Shown piece after piece: positions 53,589-61,987 of a DNA stretch of 64,000 bases (position 1 is its first letter; each line of letters opens with the position of its first letter). The notes beneath the pieces are model-generated. The model saw only the letters and a list, made by a program, of their open reading frames with translations, was not told the DNA's origin and searched no databases. Source of the DNA: Chryseobacterium sp. Bi04 (GTDB taxonomy: Bacteria > Bacteroidota > Bacteroidia > Flavobacteriales > Weeksellaceae); contig NZ_CAKKLP010000016.1 of the NCBI RefSeq assembly GCF_918698085.1, positions 50,191 to 114,190 of the forward strand. The letters are read 5' to 3'. The position numbers were made by a program, and so were the translations under genes.

Positions 53589-53626
53589 AAAAAGGAAAAG
53601 AATTCTTATGAATTCTTTTCCTTTTT
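53589..53626. terminator. bidirectional terminator overlapping the helicase stop codon
   Basis: AAAAAGGAAAAGAATTC and its perfect complement around the loop TTAT. The loop carries the stop codon of the minus-strand helicase gene, so one arm encodes its last residues. Confidence 0.8.
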
Positions 53627-55732
53627 ATAATTATAATGATTGATCAGAATCCGGATTTCATTGAATTCAAAATTACTTGGCAATACATTCTTCCATTCTG
53701 TCAAAGTTTCCTGAGGGTTTTTATAAAACTCTGTTTCAAAAGCTTTGATTTTATCGGAAGTAATTACTCTTGAAATATCCAGCAATCCCTGTTCAGCAAA
53801 TTTCGCAAGATGTCCGATTACGGTTTCTTTTACCAAACCTCTTTCCAAGGCAATTTCTCCGATGGTTTTCCCCTGTTCAAATAACTGAAAGGTTAAAACC
53901 TGTGAAGGCACTTTAGCAATTTTCAGATTGATTTCTTTATCATTTTTCTCCTCTAAAAGTTTCGTTTCAAGAAGGTGAATATCTTTCAGGCTATTCAAAT
54001 ATTCTTCTATATCTTCCAGCCAGTTTCTGAATTCATCGTTATATTGCTTTAAGCCTTTTGCTCCTTTTATTTCAGCATAAAACTCTTTTAAAGGATTAAA
54101 AATTTTATCCCTGGTTTCCACGAAGAAAAAGTTAACAGCTCCTTTTGTTTTGCTTTCAATTTCAGACCATTCTTCTTTTTTCTCAATGAAATTATTAACC
54201 TTCTGGAAAATTATCCGCTCTAATTTTTCAAAAATCTTTCCAAGGTTTACGCTTTCATGTTTCAGCTGAAGGTACAGCTGATTGGTTTTAACATGGTCTA
54301 AATTTTTGGTAACAACAGACAGTTTATTCCAGTCTTCCACTTCTTTCAAAAACCATACACAATCTACCGTACGAAGTACTTTTCTGATGCTGTAATCATA
54401 TTTTTCCTGATTCAGAATTGATTCAATATGGTCATTGGCCACAGTATCTGTATGGAAATGCAGAATCCTGTTATCTTTAAAAATAACTTCAGGAGTAATT
54501 TTTGATTTTAAAACAATTCCTTCCAATGTTCTGCAACGGGATAATGCTACATATACCTGACCGGCAGTAAAACTTTTCCCTGCATCAATGATCACCTTAT
54601 CAAAGGTTAATCCCTGGCTTTTGTGGATGGTAACTGCCCAGGCCAGCTTTATCGGAAACTGCTCAAAACTCCCTAATACTTCTTCCTGAATGGTTTTATC
54701 AGTATCCAGAAAATATTTTTTCTGCTCCCAAGTCTCCCTTTTCACAGTGATTTCAAGTTCGCTTTCATCCAGAACAACCCGGATTTCATTTTCGTCCAAC
54801 CCGATAATCTCACCCAATTTCCCATTGAAATATCTCTTTTCCCCGGAAATATCATTTCTGATGAACATAATCTGTGCTCCAATTTTCAATTCTAAAAATT
54901 GTTCATTAGGAAACTGATTTTCTTTAAAGTCTCCTACAAGTTTAGCTTCATAGGTTTGTGCATCCACTTTTATTTCTGCCAGCTTTTCCTGGTTGATCTC
55001 ATCAGCCATTTTGTTGTGAGAGCACAAGTAAACGTAAGATTCTTTCCCTATATTGAAGTCAGGATCATACCTTTTATTCAGGTAATCAAAATCTATATTC
55101 GCCACATCCCCATCACGGATAGCATTCAGAATTTCCAAAAATTCTTCATCAGACTGTCTGTACACTTTCGTCAGCTCAATGGTCACTAAAGGAATATCTT
55201 TAATGGCATGGCTATCAAAAAAGAATGGTGAATTATAGTACATTTTTAGAATATGCTCATCCCTCACTACCGGCGGAAGCTGATAAAGATCTCCGATGAA
55301 CAGCATTTGTACTCCTCCAAACCTTTGATTATTTCTTCTGATAAACCGTAAAGAAAAATCCATCATGTCCAAAACATCTGCTCTTAACATGGAAACCTCA
55401 TCAATAATAATGATCTCAACTTCTCTTAAAAGCTTAAGTTTATCCTTTCGGTATTTAAAATGGGGCATCAGGTCAGCTATATTATTAGCCAAACTGGTAT
55501 CTATCCTTTCTGTGGTAGGCAGAAAAGTTCTCAACGGCAATCCAAACATAGAATGGATGGTAACTCCCCCTGCATTGATTGCGGCAATGCCTGTAGGTGC
55601 CACTACCACATGTTTTTTCTTTGTCCGTTTTACAAAGTCATTAAGAAATGTAGTCTTTCCTGTCCCTGCTTTTCCAGTCAGAAAGACACTTCGGTTCGTG
55701 TGCTCTAATAAGTCAAAAAAATGATTGTTCAT
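53606..55732 (-). CDS. PIF1-like superfamily 1 helicase with C-terminal helix-turn-helix domain
   Basis: 708 residues from the ATG at 55732 (MNNHFFDLLEHTNRSVFLTG); a 58-codon upstream extension runs over the divergent lipoprotein gene and is rejected. SF1 motifs: Walker A TGKAGTGKTTFL, VVAPTGIAA, IIDEVSMLR, GDLYQLPPV, and near residue 430 AVTIHKSQGLTFDKV with YVALSRCR. A coiled region follows, and the C-terminus holds a RecQ-like helix-turn-helix (GKTIGEIALERGLVKETVIG). Likely acts on DNA in replication or repair. Confidence 0.9.
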   Translation of the reverse strand: MNNHFFDLLEHTNRSVFLTGKAGTGKTTFLNDFVKRTKKKHVVVAPTGIAAINAGGVTIHSMFGLPLRTFLPTTERIDTSLANNIADLMPHFKYRKDKLKLLREVEIIIIDEVSMLRADVLDMMDFSLRFIRRNNQRFGGVQMLFIGDLYQLPPVVRDEHILKMYYNSPFFFDSHAIKDIPLVTIELTKVYRQSDEEFLEILNAIRDGDVANIDFDYLNKRYDPDFNIGKESYVYLCSHNKMADEINQEKLAEIKVDAQTYEAKLVGDFKENQFPNEQFLELKIGAQIMFIRNDISGEKRYFNGKLGEIIGLDENEIRVVLDESELEITVKRETWEQKKYFLDTDKTIQEEVLGSFEQFPIKLAWAVTIHKSQGLTFDKVIIDAGKSFTAGQVYVALSRCRTLEGIVLKSKITPEVIFKDNRILHFHTDTVANDHIESILNQEKYDYSIRKVLRTVDCVWFLKEVEDWNKLSVVTKNLDHVKTNQLYLQLKHESVNLGKIFEKLERIIFQKVNNFIEKKEEWSEIESKTKGAVNFFFVETRDKIFNPLKEFYAEIKGAKGLKQYNDEFRNWLEDIEEYLNSLKDIHLLETKLLEEKNDKEINLKIAKVPSQVLTFQLFEQGKTIGEIALERGLVKETVIGHLAKFAEQGLLDISRVITSDKIKAFETEFYKNPQETLTEWKNVLPSNFEFNEIRILINHYNYKKEKNS

Positions 55733-55814
55733 CGTTGTCAAAAATACGGAAATGTATTTGATTTTCTTACCTTGGCATAAGTTTTGAAAATTCTTATAAA
55801 GAACAATGTCTATA

Positions 55815-56267
55815 ATGAAAAAAAAATTTATCCTTATTCCTCTGCTAGTATTATGTACTACATTTACTCTTACTTCATGTAATACCTCGAAGAATGCGAA
55901 TACCAATCTTCCGAAAGATATTTCTGAAAGACCTGCCGATCAGGACAGTCAAAAATATGACCAGGCTTTATTGGATAAATTAAAAGCATCCATTGAATCT
56001 GAGGTTTCAGGTGAAAAATGTACCGATGCGAATGAATGGGCATTTGCTCCAATGGGACTAAAGTCGTGCGGCGGACCACAGCAGTATATTGCTTACCCCA
56101 AGAAAATAGAAGTCTCTATCTTGTCGAGAATCAATGAATACACGGAAAAGGTCAGGATTTTTAATGAAAAATATAATATTGTGTCTGATTGTATGATGAT
56201 CCCTGCTCCTACGTCTCTTAAATGTGTCAATGGAAAGATAAGGCTCATCACTCCAGATAACAATTAA
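55815..56267 (+). CDS. hypothetical lipoprotein
   Basis: 150 residues from ATG 55815 (three codons after an equal ATG at 55806). Lipobox LTSC gives Cys22 or so. The mature part has five further Cys (EKCTDANEW, KSCGGP, SDCMMIP, LKCVNG), suggesting disulfides in the envelope. I do not recognise the family. It is divergent from the helicase with an 80-base gap. Confidence 0.7.
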   Translation: MKKKFILIPLLVLCTTFTLTSCNTSKNANTNLPKDISERPADQDSQKYDQALLDKLKASIESEVSGEKCTDANEWAFAPMGLKSCGGPQQYIAYPKKIEVSILSRINEYTEKVRIFNEKYNIVSDCMMIPAPTSLKCVNGKIRLITPDNN

Positions 56268-56337
56268 AAATAAAGCAAAGGTTCTATACTCAAATCATTA
56301 CAAATGCTTTTTAGGAATTTTTATACTAGGATGATAT

Positions 56338-56365
56338 ACAAAGCTCCATCAAAAGATGGAGCTTT
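56338..56365 (+). terminator. terminator-like hairpin
   Basis: ACAAAGCTCCATC / GATGGAGCTTTGT stem with loop AAAA, downstream of the lipoprotein gene; T-run short. Confidence 0.65.
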
Positions 56366-56449
56366 GTTGTATATTGATAAAGATAAATGAAGGTCTGGTT
56401 TTAGAAGAGAAAATTATTCCATCCCGAAACCCGCAACAGATATCCTCGA

Positions 56450-56986
56450 TTATAATTCGTAATCTTTTACATTTTCCTTATACCACGAAGAGTATTTTAC
56501 ATAATTATCTGCAATCCTGTTTACCTCTCCTTCCAGTAACTGGGCATTGATATCTTTAATTTTCCTGGCAGGAACGCCCCCCCAAACTTCTCCGGATTTA
56601 ATATGAGTTCCCTGGGTCACTACAGATCCTGCACCTACGATGGAATTTTCTTCCACCAGGCAGTCATCCATTACAATAGCTCCCATTCCGATCAGTACAT
56701 TATCTTTGATTGTACATCCATGAACAATAGCATTGTGGCCAATGGAAACATTATTTCCGATATTCAAAGGATGTTTCTGGTAGGTACAGTGCAGCATTGC
56801 ATTATCCTGAACATTTACTTTATCTCCCATTTTAATATAATGCACATCACCTCTGATTACTGCGTTATACCAAACACTGCAGTCTCTTCCCATGGTAACA
56901 TCTCCTATAATGGTTGCTGTTTCTGCTAAGAAAGTATTCTCTCCGATCTGTGGTATTTTCCCTAAAAGTTCTTTTACAAGTGCCAT
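56450..56986 (-). CDS. gamma carbonic anhydrase family protein
   Basis: 178 residues, a left-handed beta-helix of hexapeptide repeats (for example ATIIGDVTMGRDCSVWYNAV). The three zinc His positions are plausible in MLHCTYQKHP and SIGHNAIVHG. Members of the PaaY/YrdA branch often have weak or no carbonic anhydrase activity. Start at MALVKELLGKIPQIGENTF is typical. Confidence 0.88.
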   Translation of the reverse strand: MALVKELLGKIPQIGENTFLAETATIIGDVTMGRDCSVWYNAVIRGDVHYIKMGDKVNVQDNAMLHCTYQKHPLNIGNNVSIGHNAIVHGCTIKDNVLIGMGAIVMDDCLVEENSIVGAGSVVTQGTHIKSGEVWGGVPARKIKDINAQLLEGEVNRIADNYVKYSSWYKENVKDYEL

Positions 56987-57084
56987 AGTTTTAATTTGAA
57001 ATTTAAAAAATAAGTTTGGTTGAAAATTATAATTTACCTCATTTTTATTTAGAGTATCAAACTTCTAAATTAAAGCGATAGCAA

Positions 57085-57120
57085 AAATCTAACTCCTAAC
57101 TTTCAGCTTCTAACTTCTAA
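57085..57120. repeat. CTAAC-type short repeat upstream of nfu
   Basis: The bases CTAACTCCTAACTTTCAGCT and TCTAACTTCTAA form a degenerate repeat of CTAACT(T/C)C just before the nfu promoter box. Confidence 0.35.
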
Positions 57121-57124
57121 TGCG

Positions 57125-57132
57125 TATTTTTG
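57125..57132 (+). promoter_or_regulatory. -7 box of nfu
   Basis: TATTTTTG fits the consensus 21 bases before the ATG; the -33 position reads TTCA. Confidence 0.4.
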
Positions 57133-57153
57133 TATCTCAAATTTAACGAAAAA

Positions 57154-58032
57154 ATGCGTACCGTACTTATAGAACCAACTGAAAATCCAAAAGTGATGAA
57201 ATTTGTAGCAGATTACAATCTTATCCCGGGATCTTTAGAATTGGACCGAAACTCAGATATTTCAGAAATTCCTTTAGCACAAGAACTTTTCAATTATCCT
57301 TTTGTGGAAAGAGTTTTCATTACCGCTAATTTTGTAGCTGTAGCAAAACAGGATACCATAGAATGGGAACATGTTGCTGAAAGTCTGAAAAATGTGATTG
57401 AAGATGAGCTATTGGCAAACCCAAGAATTTATCTTCAGAAGAAAAAAGAGATGTATCAGATTTATTCTGAAATGACTCCTAACCCCCACGTGATGAAATT
57501 TGTGTCAAGCAAATTACTGATGGATGGTTTTGTAGAAGTAAAATCAAGAGATGCAGCCGCTGAAGTTCCTTTAGCTGAAGCTATCTTCAAAGAATTTGAT
57601 TTTGCTACTGAAGTTTTTATTTCTGATAATTTCGTGGCTGTTACCAAAGATCATTCTGTAGAATGGCATCAGGTAATGATGACTGTTCGTGCCCATATTG
57701 CCGAATATCTTCAGAATGGAGGTGAAATATCAAAGGCTGAACCTCAGAAACATGAAAATCCTGTTGAAAAAATCATCAACAGAGATTATACGGATGATGA
57801 GCAAAAGATCTCTGATATCCTGAATGAATATGTTGCTCCTGCAGTAGAAAATGATGGCGGAAAAATTTCTTTAATGGAATATGATGAAGCGAGCAAGACT
57901 GCAAAAATGCTTTTACAGGGCGCTTGCTCAGGATGTCCAAGTTCTACAGCTACTTTAAAAAACGGAATTGAGAACATTTTAAAGCAATTTGTTCCTGATT
58001 TGGTGGAAAGAGTGGAAGCTGTCAACGGATAA
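57154..58032 (+). CDS. NifU/Nfu family iron-sulfur cluster carrier
   Basis: 292 residues from the ATG at 57154. Two tandem Nfu N-terminal domains (about 1-90 and 105-195), each with ENPKVMKFVADY / PNPHVMKFVSSK and FVERVFI / FATEVFI, followed by the NifU domain (about 220-292) with the cluster-binding motif GACSGCPSS. It should deliver Fe-S clusters. The duplicated N-terminal domain is the usual Bacteroidota form. The flavin reductase gene starts 11 bases downstream and hemH follows. Confidence 0.92.
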   Translation: MRTVLIEPTENPKVMKFVADYNLIPGSLELDRNSDISEIPLAQELFNYPFVERVFITANFVAVAKQDTIEWEHVAESLKNVIEDELLANPRIYLQKKKEMYQIYSEMTPNPHVMKFVSSKLLMDGFVEVKSRDAAAEVPLAEAIFKEFDFATEVFISDNFVAVTKDHSVEWHQVMMTVRAHIAEYLQNGGEISKAEPQKHENPVEKIINRDYTDDEQKISDILNEYVAPAVENDGGKISLMEYDEASKTAKMLLQGACSGCPSSTATLKNGIENILKQFVPDLVERVEAVNG

Positions 58033-58043
58033 CAGAAATTAAA

Positions 58044-58571
58044 ATGCCTCCCGGAAATAAAATTGTAATAATTATTGGAAGTGCTTCAAAAAACTCCAGT
58101 AATCAGAAACTGATAGAACAGGTGCTGGAGCAGCATCCGCATGTTGATTTCAAAATGATTGAAGATCTTTCTGTTCTTCCTCATTTTGATACTGCGTTAA
58201 CGGATCGTCATACTCCGGAAAATATAGTAAGAATCAGAGAAGACATTCAACATTCAGCGGGTGTTTTATTCTGTACCCCGGAATATATTTTCAGCATTCC
58301 CGGGAGATTAAAAAATCTTTTGGAATGGTGTGTTTCCACGACTGTTTTTTCTGAGAAACCTGTAGCAGTCATTACTGCTTCAGCAAGTGGAGAAAAAGGT
58401 CACGAAGAACTATTAATGATTTTAAAAACTCTCGGAGCAACAATAGCAGCAGATCATCAACTGCTGATAAAAGGAATAAAGGGGAAATTTAACAGTGATG
58501 GCTCAGTTGAAAATAATACCTTTGCCAGAGTCTCAGAATTAGTAACAGATTTTAACAGGTCTGTTTCATAA
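58044..58571 (+). CDS. NADPH-dependent FMN reductase family protein
   Basis: 175 residues, flavodoxin-like. IIIGSASKNSSNQKLIEQVL is the phosphate-binding start, and FCTPEYIFSIPGRLKNLLEW is the classic flavin-binding signature. Reduces a quinone, flavin or other acceptor with NAD(P)H. Part of the nfu-hemH transcript by spacing. Confidence 0.88.
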   Translation: MPPGNKIVIIIGSASKNSSNQKLIEQVLEQHPHVDFKMIEDLSVLPHFDTALTDRHTPENIVRIREDIQHSAGVLFCTPEYIFSIPGRLKNLLEWCVSTTVFSEKPVAVITASASGEKGHEELLMILKTLGATIAADHQLLIKGIKGKFNSDGSVENNTFARVSELVTDFNRSVS

Positions 58572-58586
58572 TTAAAATAAAAAATA

Positions 58587-59621
58587 TTGGATAAAAAAGG
58601 AATTTTACTGGTAAATCTTGGATCACCAAAGTCTACAGCGGTAAACGATGTAAAAGAATATCTTGATGAATTTTTGATGGATGAAAGGGTAATTGATTAC
58701 CGTTGGATCTTTAGAGCCCTTCTTGTCCGTGGGATTATTTTAAACACAAGACCTGCAAAATCTGCTGAAGCTTATAAAACAGTTTGGACAGATAAAGGGT
58801 CTCCTCTTATCGTTATTACCGAACAGATTCAGAAGAAACTTCAGAAAGTGGTGGATGTTCCTGTAGAAATCGGAATGCGATATGCTGAGCCGAGTATTGA
58901 AACCGGTATTCAGAAATTAATGGATAAGGGGGTTTCTGAAATTGTTCTTTTTCCACTGTACCCTCAGTATGCGATGAGTACAACCGAAACAGTCATTGAA
59001 AAGGCAGAAGAGGTAAGAAAGAAGAAATTCCCGAAGGTAAAGATCAATTATATCCAGCCTTTCTATAACAGGGATATTTATATCAACTGTCTTGCGGAGA
59101 GTATTAAAGAAAAACTTCCGGAAAACTTTGATGCACTACAGTTTTCTTATCATGGCGTTCCTGAAAGACATATCTATAAAACAGATCCGTCCAAAACCTG
59201 TAAAATTGATGATGCCAACTGTATCAACAGTCAGGTAGACACTCACAACGCATATTGCTACAGACATCAGTGTTATAAAACCACTGAAGCTGTGATTGCT
59301 AAAATGGGCCTTCCAAAGGAAAAAACTATTGTTTCTTTCCAGTCAAGACTGGGAAAAGATAAATGGATTGAGCCCTATACGGATGAAACCCTGGAGACTA
59401 TTCCTAAAAAAGGAGTAAAAAACCTTGCAGTGGTTTGTCCTGCTTTTGTTTCAGATTGTCTTGAGACTTTAGAGGAAATTTCTGTGGAAGGAAAAGAGCA
59501 GTTCATGCATGGCGGGGGTGAAAACTTCCACTATATTCCATGTCTGAATGATGAAGACCGGTGGATAGAAGTGGTAAAAACACTTTGCGAAGAAAAACTT
59601 AATGATTTCTATTTGGTATAA
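58587..59621 (+). CDS. hemH: ferrochelatase
   Basis: 344 residues with TTG start. The family N-terminus KKGILLVNLGSPKSTAVNDV begins two codons after the TTG; there is no upstream ATG before a stop at 58578, and the next ATG (codon 31) would cut off this conserved part. The catalytic region reads LQFSYHGVPERH with its His, and FVSDCLETLEEI holds the conserved acidic residues. It inserts Fe2+ into protoporphyrin, the last step of haem synthesis. Confidence 0.93.
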   Translation: MDKKGILLVNLGSPKSTAVNDVKEYLDEFLMDERVIDYRWIFRALLVRGIILNTRPAKSAEAYKTVWTDKGSPLIVITEQIQKKLQKVVDVPVEIGMRYAEPSIETGIQKLMDKGVSEIVLFPLYPQYAMSTTETVIEKAEEVRKKKFPKVKINYIQPFYNRDIYINCLAESIKEKLPENFDALQFSYHGVPERHIYKTDPSKTCKIDDANCINSQVDTHNAYCYRHQCYKTTEAVIAKMGLPKEKTIVSFQSRLGKDKWIEPYTDETLETIPKKGVKNLAVVCPAFVSDCLETLEEISVEGKEQFMHGGGENFHYIPCLNDEDRWIEVVKTLCEEKLNDFYLV

Positions 59622-59642
59622 TCTCACTTCAATAAAATATAG

Positions 59643-59677
59643 AAAAGGCCACAAGCAAATTGCTTGCGGCCTTTTTT
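59643..59677. terminator. bidirectional terminator between hemH and the first M4 protease gene
   Basis: AAAAGGCC-A-CAAGCAA / TTGCTTG-C-GGCCTTTT stem between convergent genes. Confidence 0.8.
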
Positions 59678-59696
59678 AATCGACTATACTAAAGGA

Positions 59697-61655
59697 TTAT
59701 TTTTTAATCAGGTTTCCTGCATTCTGACCATTCACGGTTACAACGTATACACCAGGCAGGATATTAGAAGGAAGTTGTATATTTATTCTGTTTCCTCCGT
59801 CAGTAAGGTTCACTTTTTCAGAAAGCTCTCTCTTACCTGTTAAACTTACTACTTCTACCACTCCATTTCCGGCTTTCGCTTCAAATTCTACCATAAACCT
59901 GTCTGTGGCAGGATTCGGACTGATTTTATATGGAGAAACTTTTGATGCAGAGGCAATAAGTCCTGCAGAAGAAGTACCTCCTCCAACACCTACAGCATTC
60001 CAGGCATTGGTAACCTGTGTTACTTCATTACTGCCCGCTCCATATAAATCTGCTGCTGCCTGCAAAGAATACGTTCTTGCATTGGCATACGTAGAAGTAG
60101 ACGTAAGATAAGTAATTAATGTTCTGTAAGCAACTGCCCCTGCCTTATCCAACCCGATTCCGGAAACATTATAAGCAAATCCATTATCATTCGTTCCCGA
60201 ACCTCCTGTTACTAATAAATAATACCAAAAATTAAGGACTCCTGAATTCGTATGAACTCCACAATAATCATTTGTTTGTTGACCTGGCGTTACACAACCT
60301 GTAGTGGTAGCATCTTTCCAGTATTTTCCTTTATAAGTATCCGGCTGGCTATAAGCATTAGGATTCGCCATATCTCTGATAACATAGTTAAAATCTTCTC
60401 CTAATGTCCAGCTCGCCTGGCTAGGTCTTGCCCAACGTTCTATGGTATTTCCAAAAACATCAGAGAAACCTTCATTTAATGCTCCCGGCTCTCTTTCATA
60501 TACAAGATTAGCTGTTTTAGAAGTCATTCCATGAGTAATTTCATGACCACACACATCAATAGCTGTTAACGGCTTACCTCCATTAGTAGTGGAACTTCCA
60601 TCCCCATATTTCATTACCGATCCATCCCAATAGGCATTAAATAAATTAGTTGAATAATGAACGTAGGATTTTATAGCAAAATTATTGTTGTCAATACTCT
60701 TTCTACCATATTTTGTGAAATAATAATCTAATGTCATTTCTGCTCCCCAATGGGCATCGGTAGCATACTGATCTTTATTGGTATTGACATTATTCCATAC
60801 ATTATCAGTATCTGTAAAGTCTACAGCTGCTGCAAGGCTCGTTCCTTTTTTTGCATTATATGTTGCTACAGCTGTTCCGCCATTTCTTCCAGTTTCTCTT
60901 AATCTATAGCTTCCATTGTAAGAATCAGCTACGATATTCCGATTTCCACTGTAACCTGTAGTAGCCGTTCCCGGGGTATTTATCTCATGGATGATTGCAT
61001 TTGTTCCCAATATCTCACCGTTCTTAGCATCTACGAAAACATATTGTCTGCTTTCAGGTTTTTCTGCATAGATATCAAATTTATATGCAAGCTTTACATC
61101 GGATAATTTTTCATCAGATGGATTAGAGTAATAAACAAGCTCTCCTTTCGGGGCAAAACTGGCATTAGGATCATTCGATTCTTTTTTAAGAAAATCTTCC
61201 TCTTCTTTATTCTGCCATTTATATGAGTCTGCACCCACGAATGACAACGCATTTTGCAGAGCTACAGCTTCAGAAATATTGGCTTTTTTTTCAGCCTTTT
61301 CAGAAGTTTTAAGAATCCATTTTCCAGACTGCCCTACAATTTTTCCTCCTTTTGTCTGTACAGCCATCATTCCATACTCTACAGGAATACCGTCAATTGT
61401 TTGTTGAAATCTATGGGTCTCAAAGCCCAACGCATCTTTTTCCAATCCCAGTTTTCGGCCCTGTCCTGGTGAAAGCCTTTGGGAGGCTTCGTCAAATAAA
61501 AGAGGTTGGCCTTTAAAATCGGGACCGTTTTTATCAAACCGCATAAATTCTGCGTGTAATCCGCTTTTACCCGGAACTAATTTTGATGGTGTGTTTTGTC
61601 CAAAAACAAAAGAACAGGCAGCAACGCTTGCCACTAAAATAAACTTTGTCTTCAT
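59697..61655 (-). CDS. thermolysin-like M4 metallopeptidase with T9SS sorting domain, paralogue 1
   Basis: 652 residues. Signal peptide ending FVFGQ, an FTP/PepSY-type propeptide (about 30-220), then the M4 domain with HEITH (371-375), third zinc ligand Glu395 in GALNEGFSD and the catalytic His468 in YCGVHTNSGVLN. A type A T9SS C-terminal domain (about 570-652; ISPNPATDRFMVEF ... GVYVVTVNGQNAG) ends the protein. It should be exported across the outer membrane and degrade extracellular protein. The neighbour is a near-copy. Confidence 0.95.
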   Translation of the reverse strand: MKTKFILVASVAACSFVFGQNTPSKLVPGKSGLHAEFMRFDKNGPDFKGQPLLFDEASQRLSPGQGRKLGLEKDALGFETHRFQQTIDGIPVEYGMMAVQTKGGKIVGQSGKWILKTSEKAEKKANISEAVALQNALSFVGADSYKWQNKEEEDFLKKESNDPNASFAPKGELVYYSNPSDEKLSDVKLAYKFDIYAEKPESRQYVFVDAKNGEILGTNAIIHEINTPGTATTGYSGNRNIVADSYNGSYRLRETGRNGGTAVATYNAKKGTSLAAAVDFTDTDNVWNNVNTNKDQYATDAHWGAEMTLDYYFTKYGRKSIDNNNFAIKSYVHYSTNLFNAYWDGSVMKYGDGSSTTNGGKPLTAIDVCGHEITHGMTSKTANLVYEREPGALNEGFSDVFGNTIERWARPSQASWTLGEDFNYVIRDMANPNAYSQPDTYKGKYWKDATTTGCVTPGQQTNDYCGVHTNSGVLNFWYYLLVTGGSGTNDNGFAYNVSGIGLDKAGAVAYRTLITYLTSTSTYANARTYSLQAAADLYGAGSNEVTQVTNAWNAVGVGGGTSSAGLIASASKVSPYKISPNPATDRFMVEFEAKAGNGVVEVVSLTGKRELSEKVNLTDGGNRINIQLPSNILPGVYVVTVNGQNAGNLIKK

Positions 61656-61930
61656 AATAATTTTTGTTAGCGTGAAAAACGAATTTATACATTTCTCACA
61701 ACAAAATAATTAATTCAATAAATAAAACTCAATAGATATTATAAATAAATAAACAAAACACAATGATGATTTTATAAGGAAAGTCACTAATTAAATATAA
61801 TTTTATTATTAAAAAAGATTTAAATTGATAATATTAATACAAATTAAATTTTTGTGAATTAAAATTTTAATTATGTGTTACATTGCATTTTATTTCTCCT
61901 TTTTTTAAAAAACCAGCATTCATAAGGCTT
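61656..61930. other. AT-rich intergenic region between the M4 paralogues
   Basis: Very AT-rich, with no open frame of note. The first 55 bases before paralogue 1 closely match the bases before paralogue 2 (63947-64000), so the duplicated unit included the 5' flank. It presumably carries the promoter of paralogue 1, but I cannot place it. Confidence 0.5.
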
Positions 61931-61933
61931 CAC

Positions 61934-61975
61934 AAAAAAATAGGCTATCTCATCAGAGACAGCCTAATTTTTTAA
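61934..61975 (-). terminator. terminator of the second M4 protease gene
   Basis: AATAGGCT-A-TCTC / GAGA-C-AGCCTAATT stem with loop ATCA and flanking A/T runs just past the stop. Confidence 0.75.
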
Positions 61976-61987
61976 ATATATTAGAGA

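Noticed and set aside
55733..55906. 58-codon N-terminal extension of the PIF1-like helicase
   Set aside because: It overlaps the start of the divergent lipoprotein gene and contains no helicase-like sequence; the ATG at 55732 gives the normal start.
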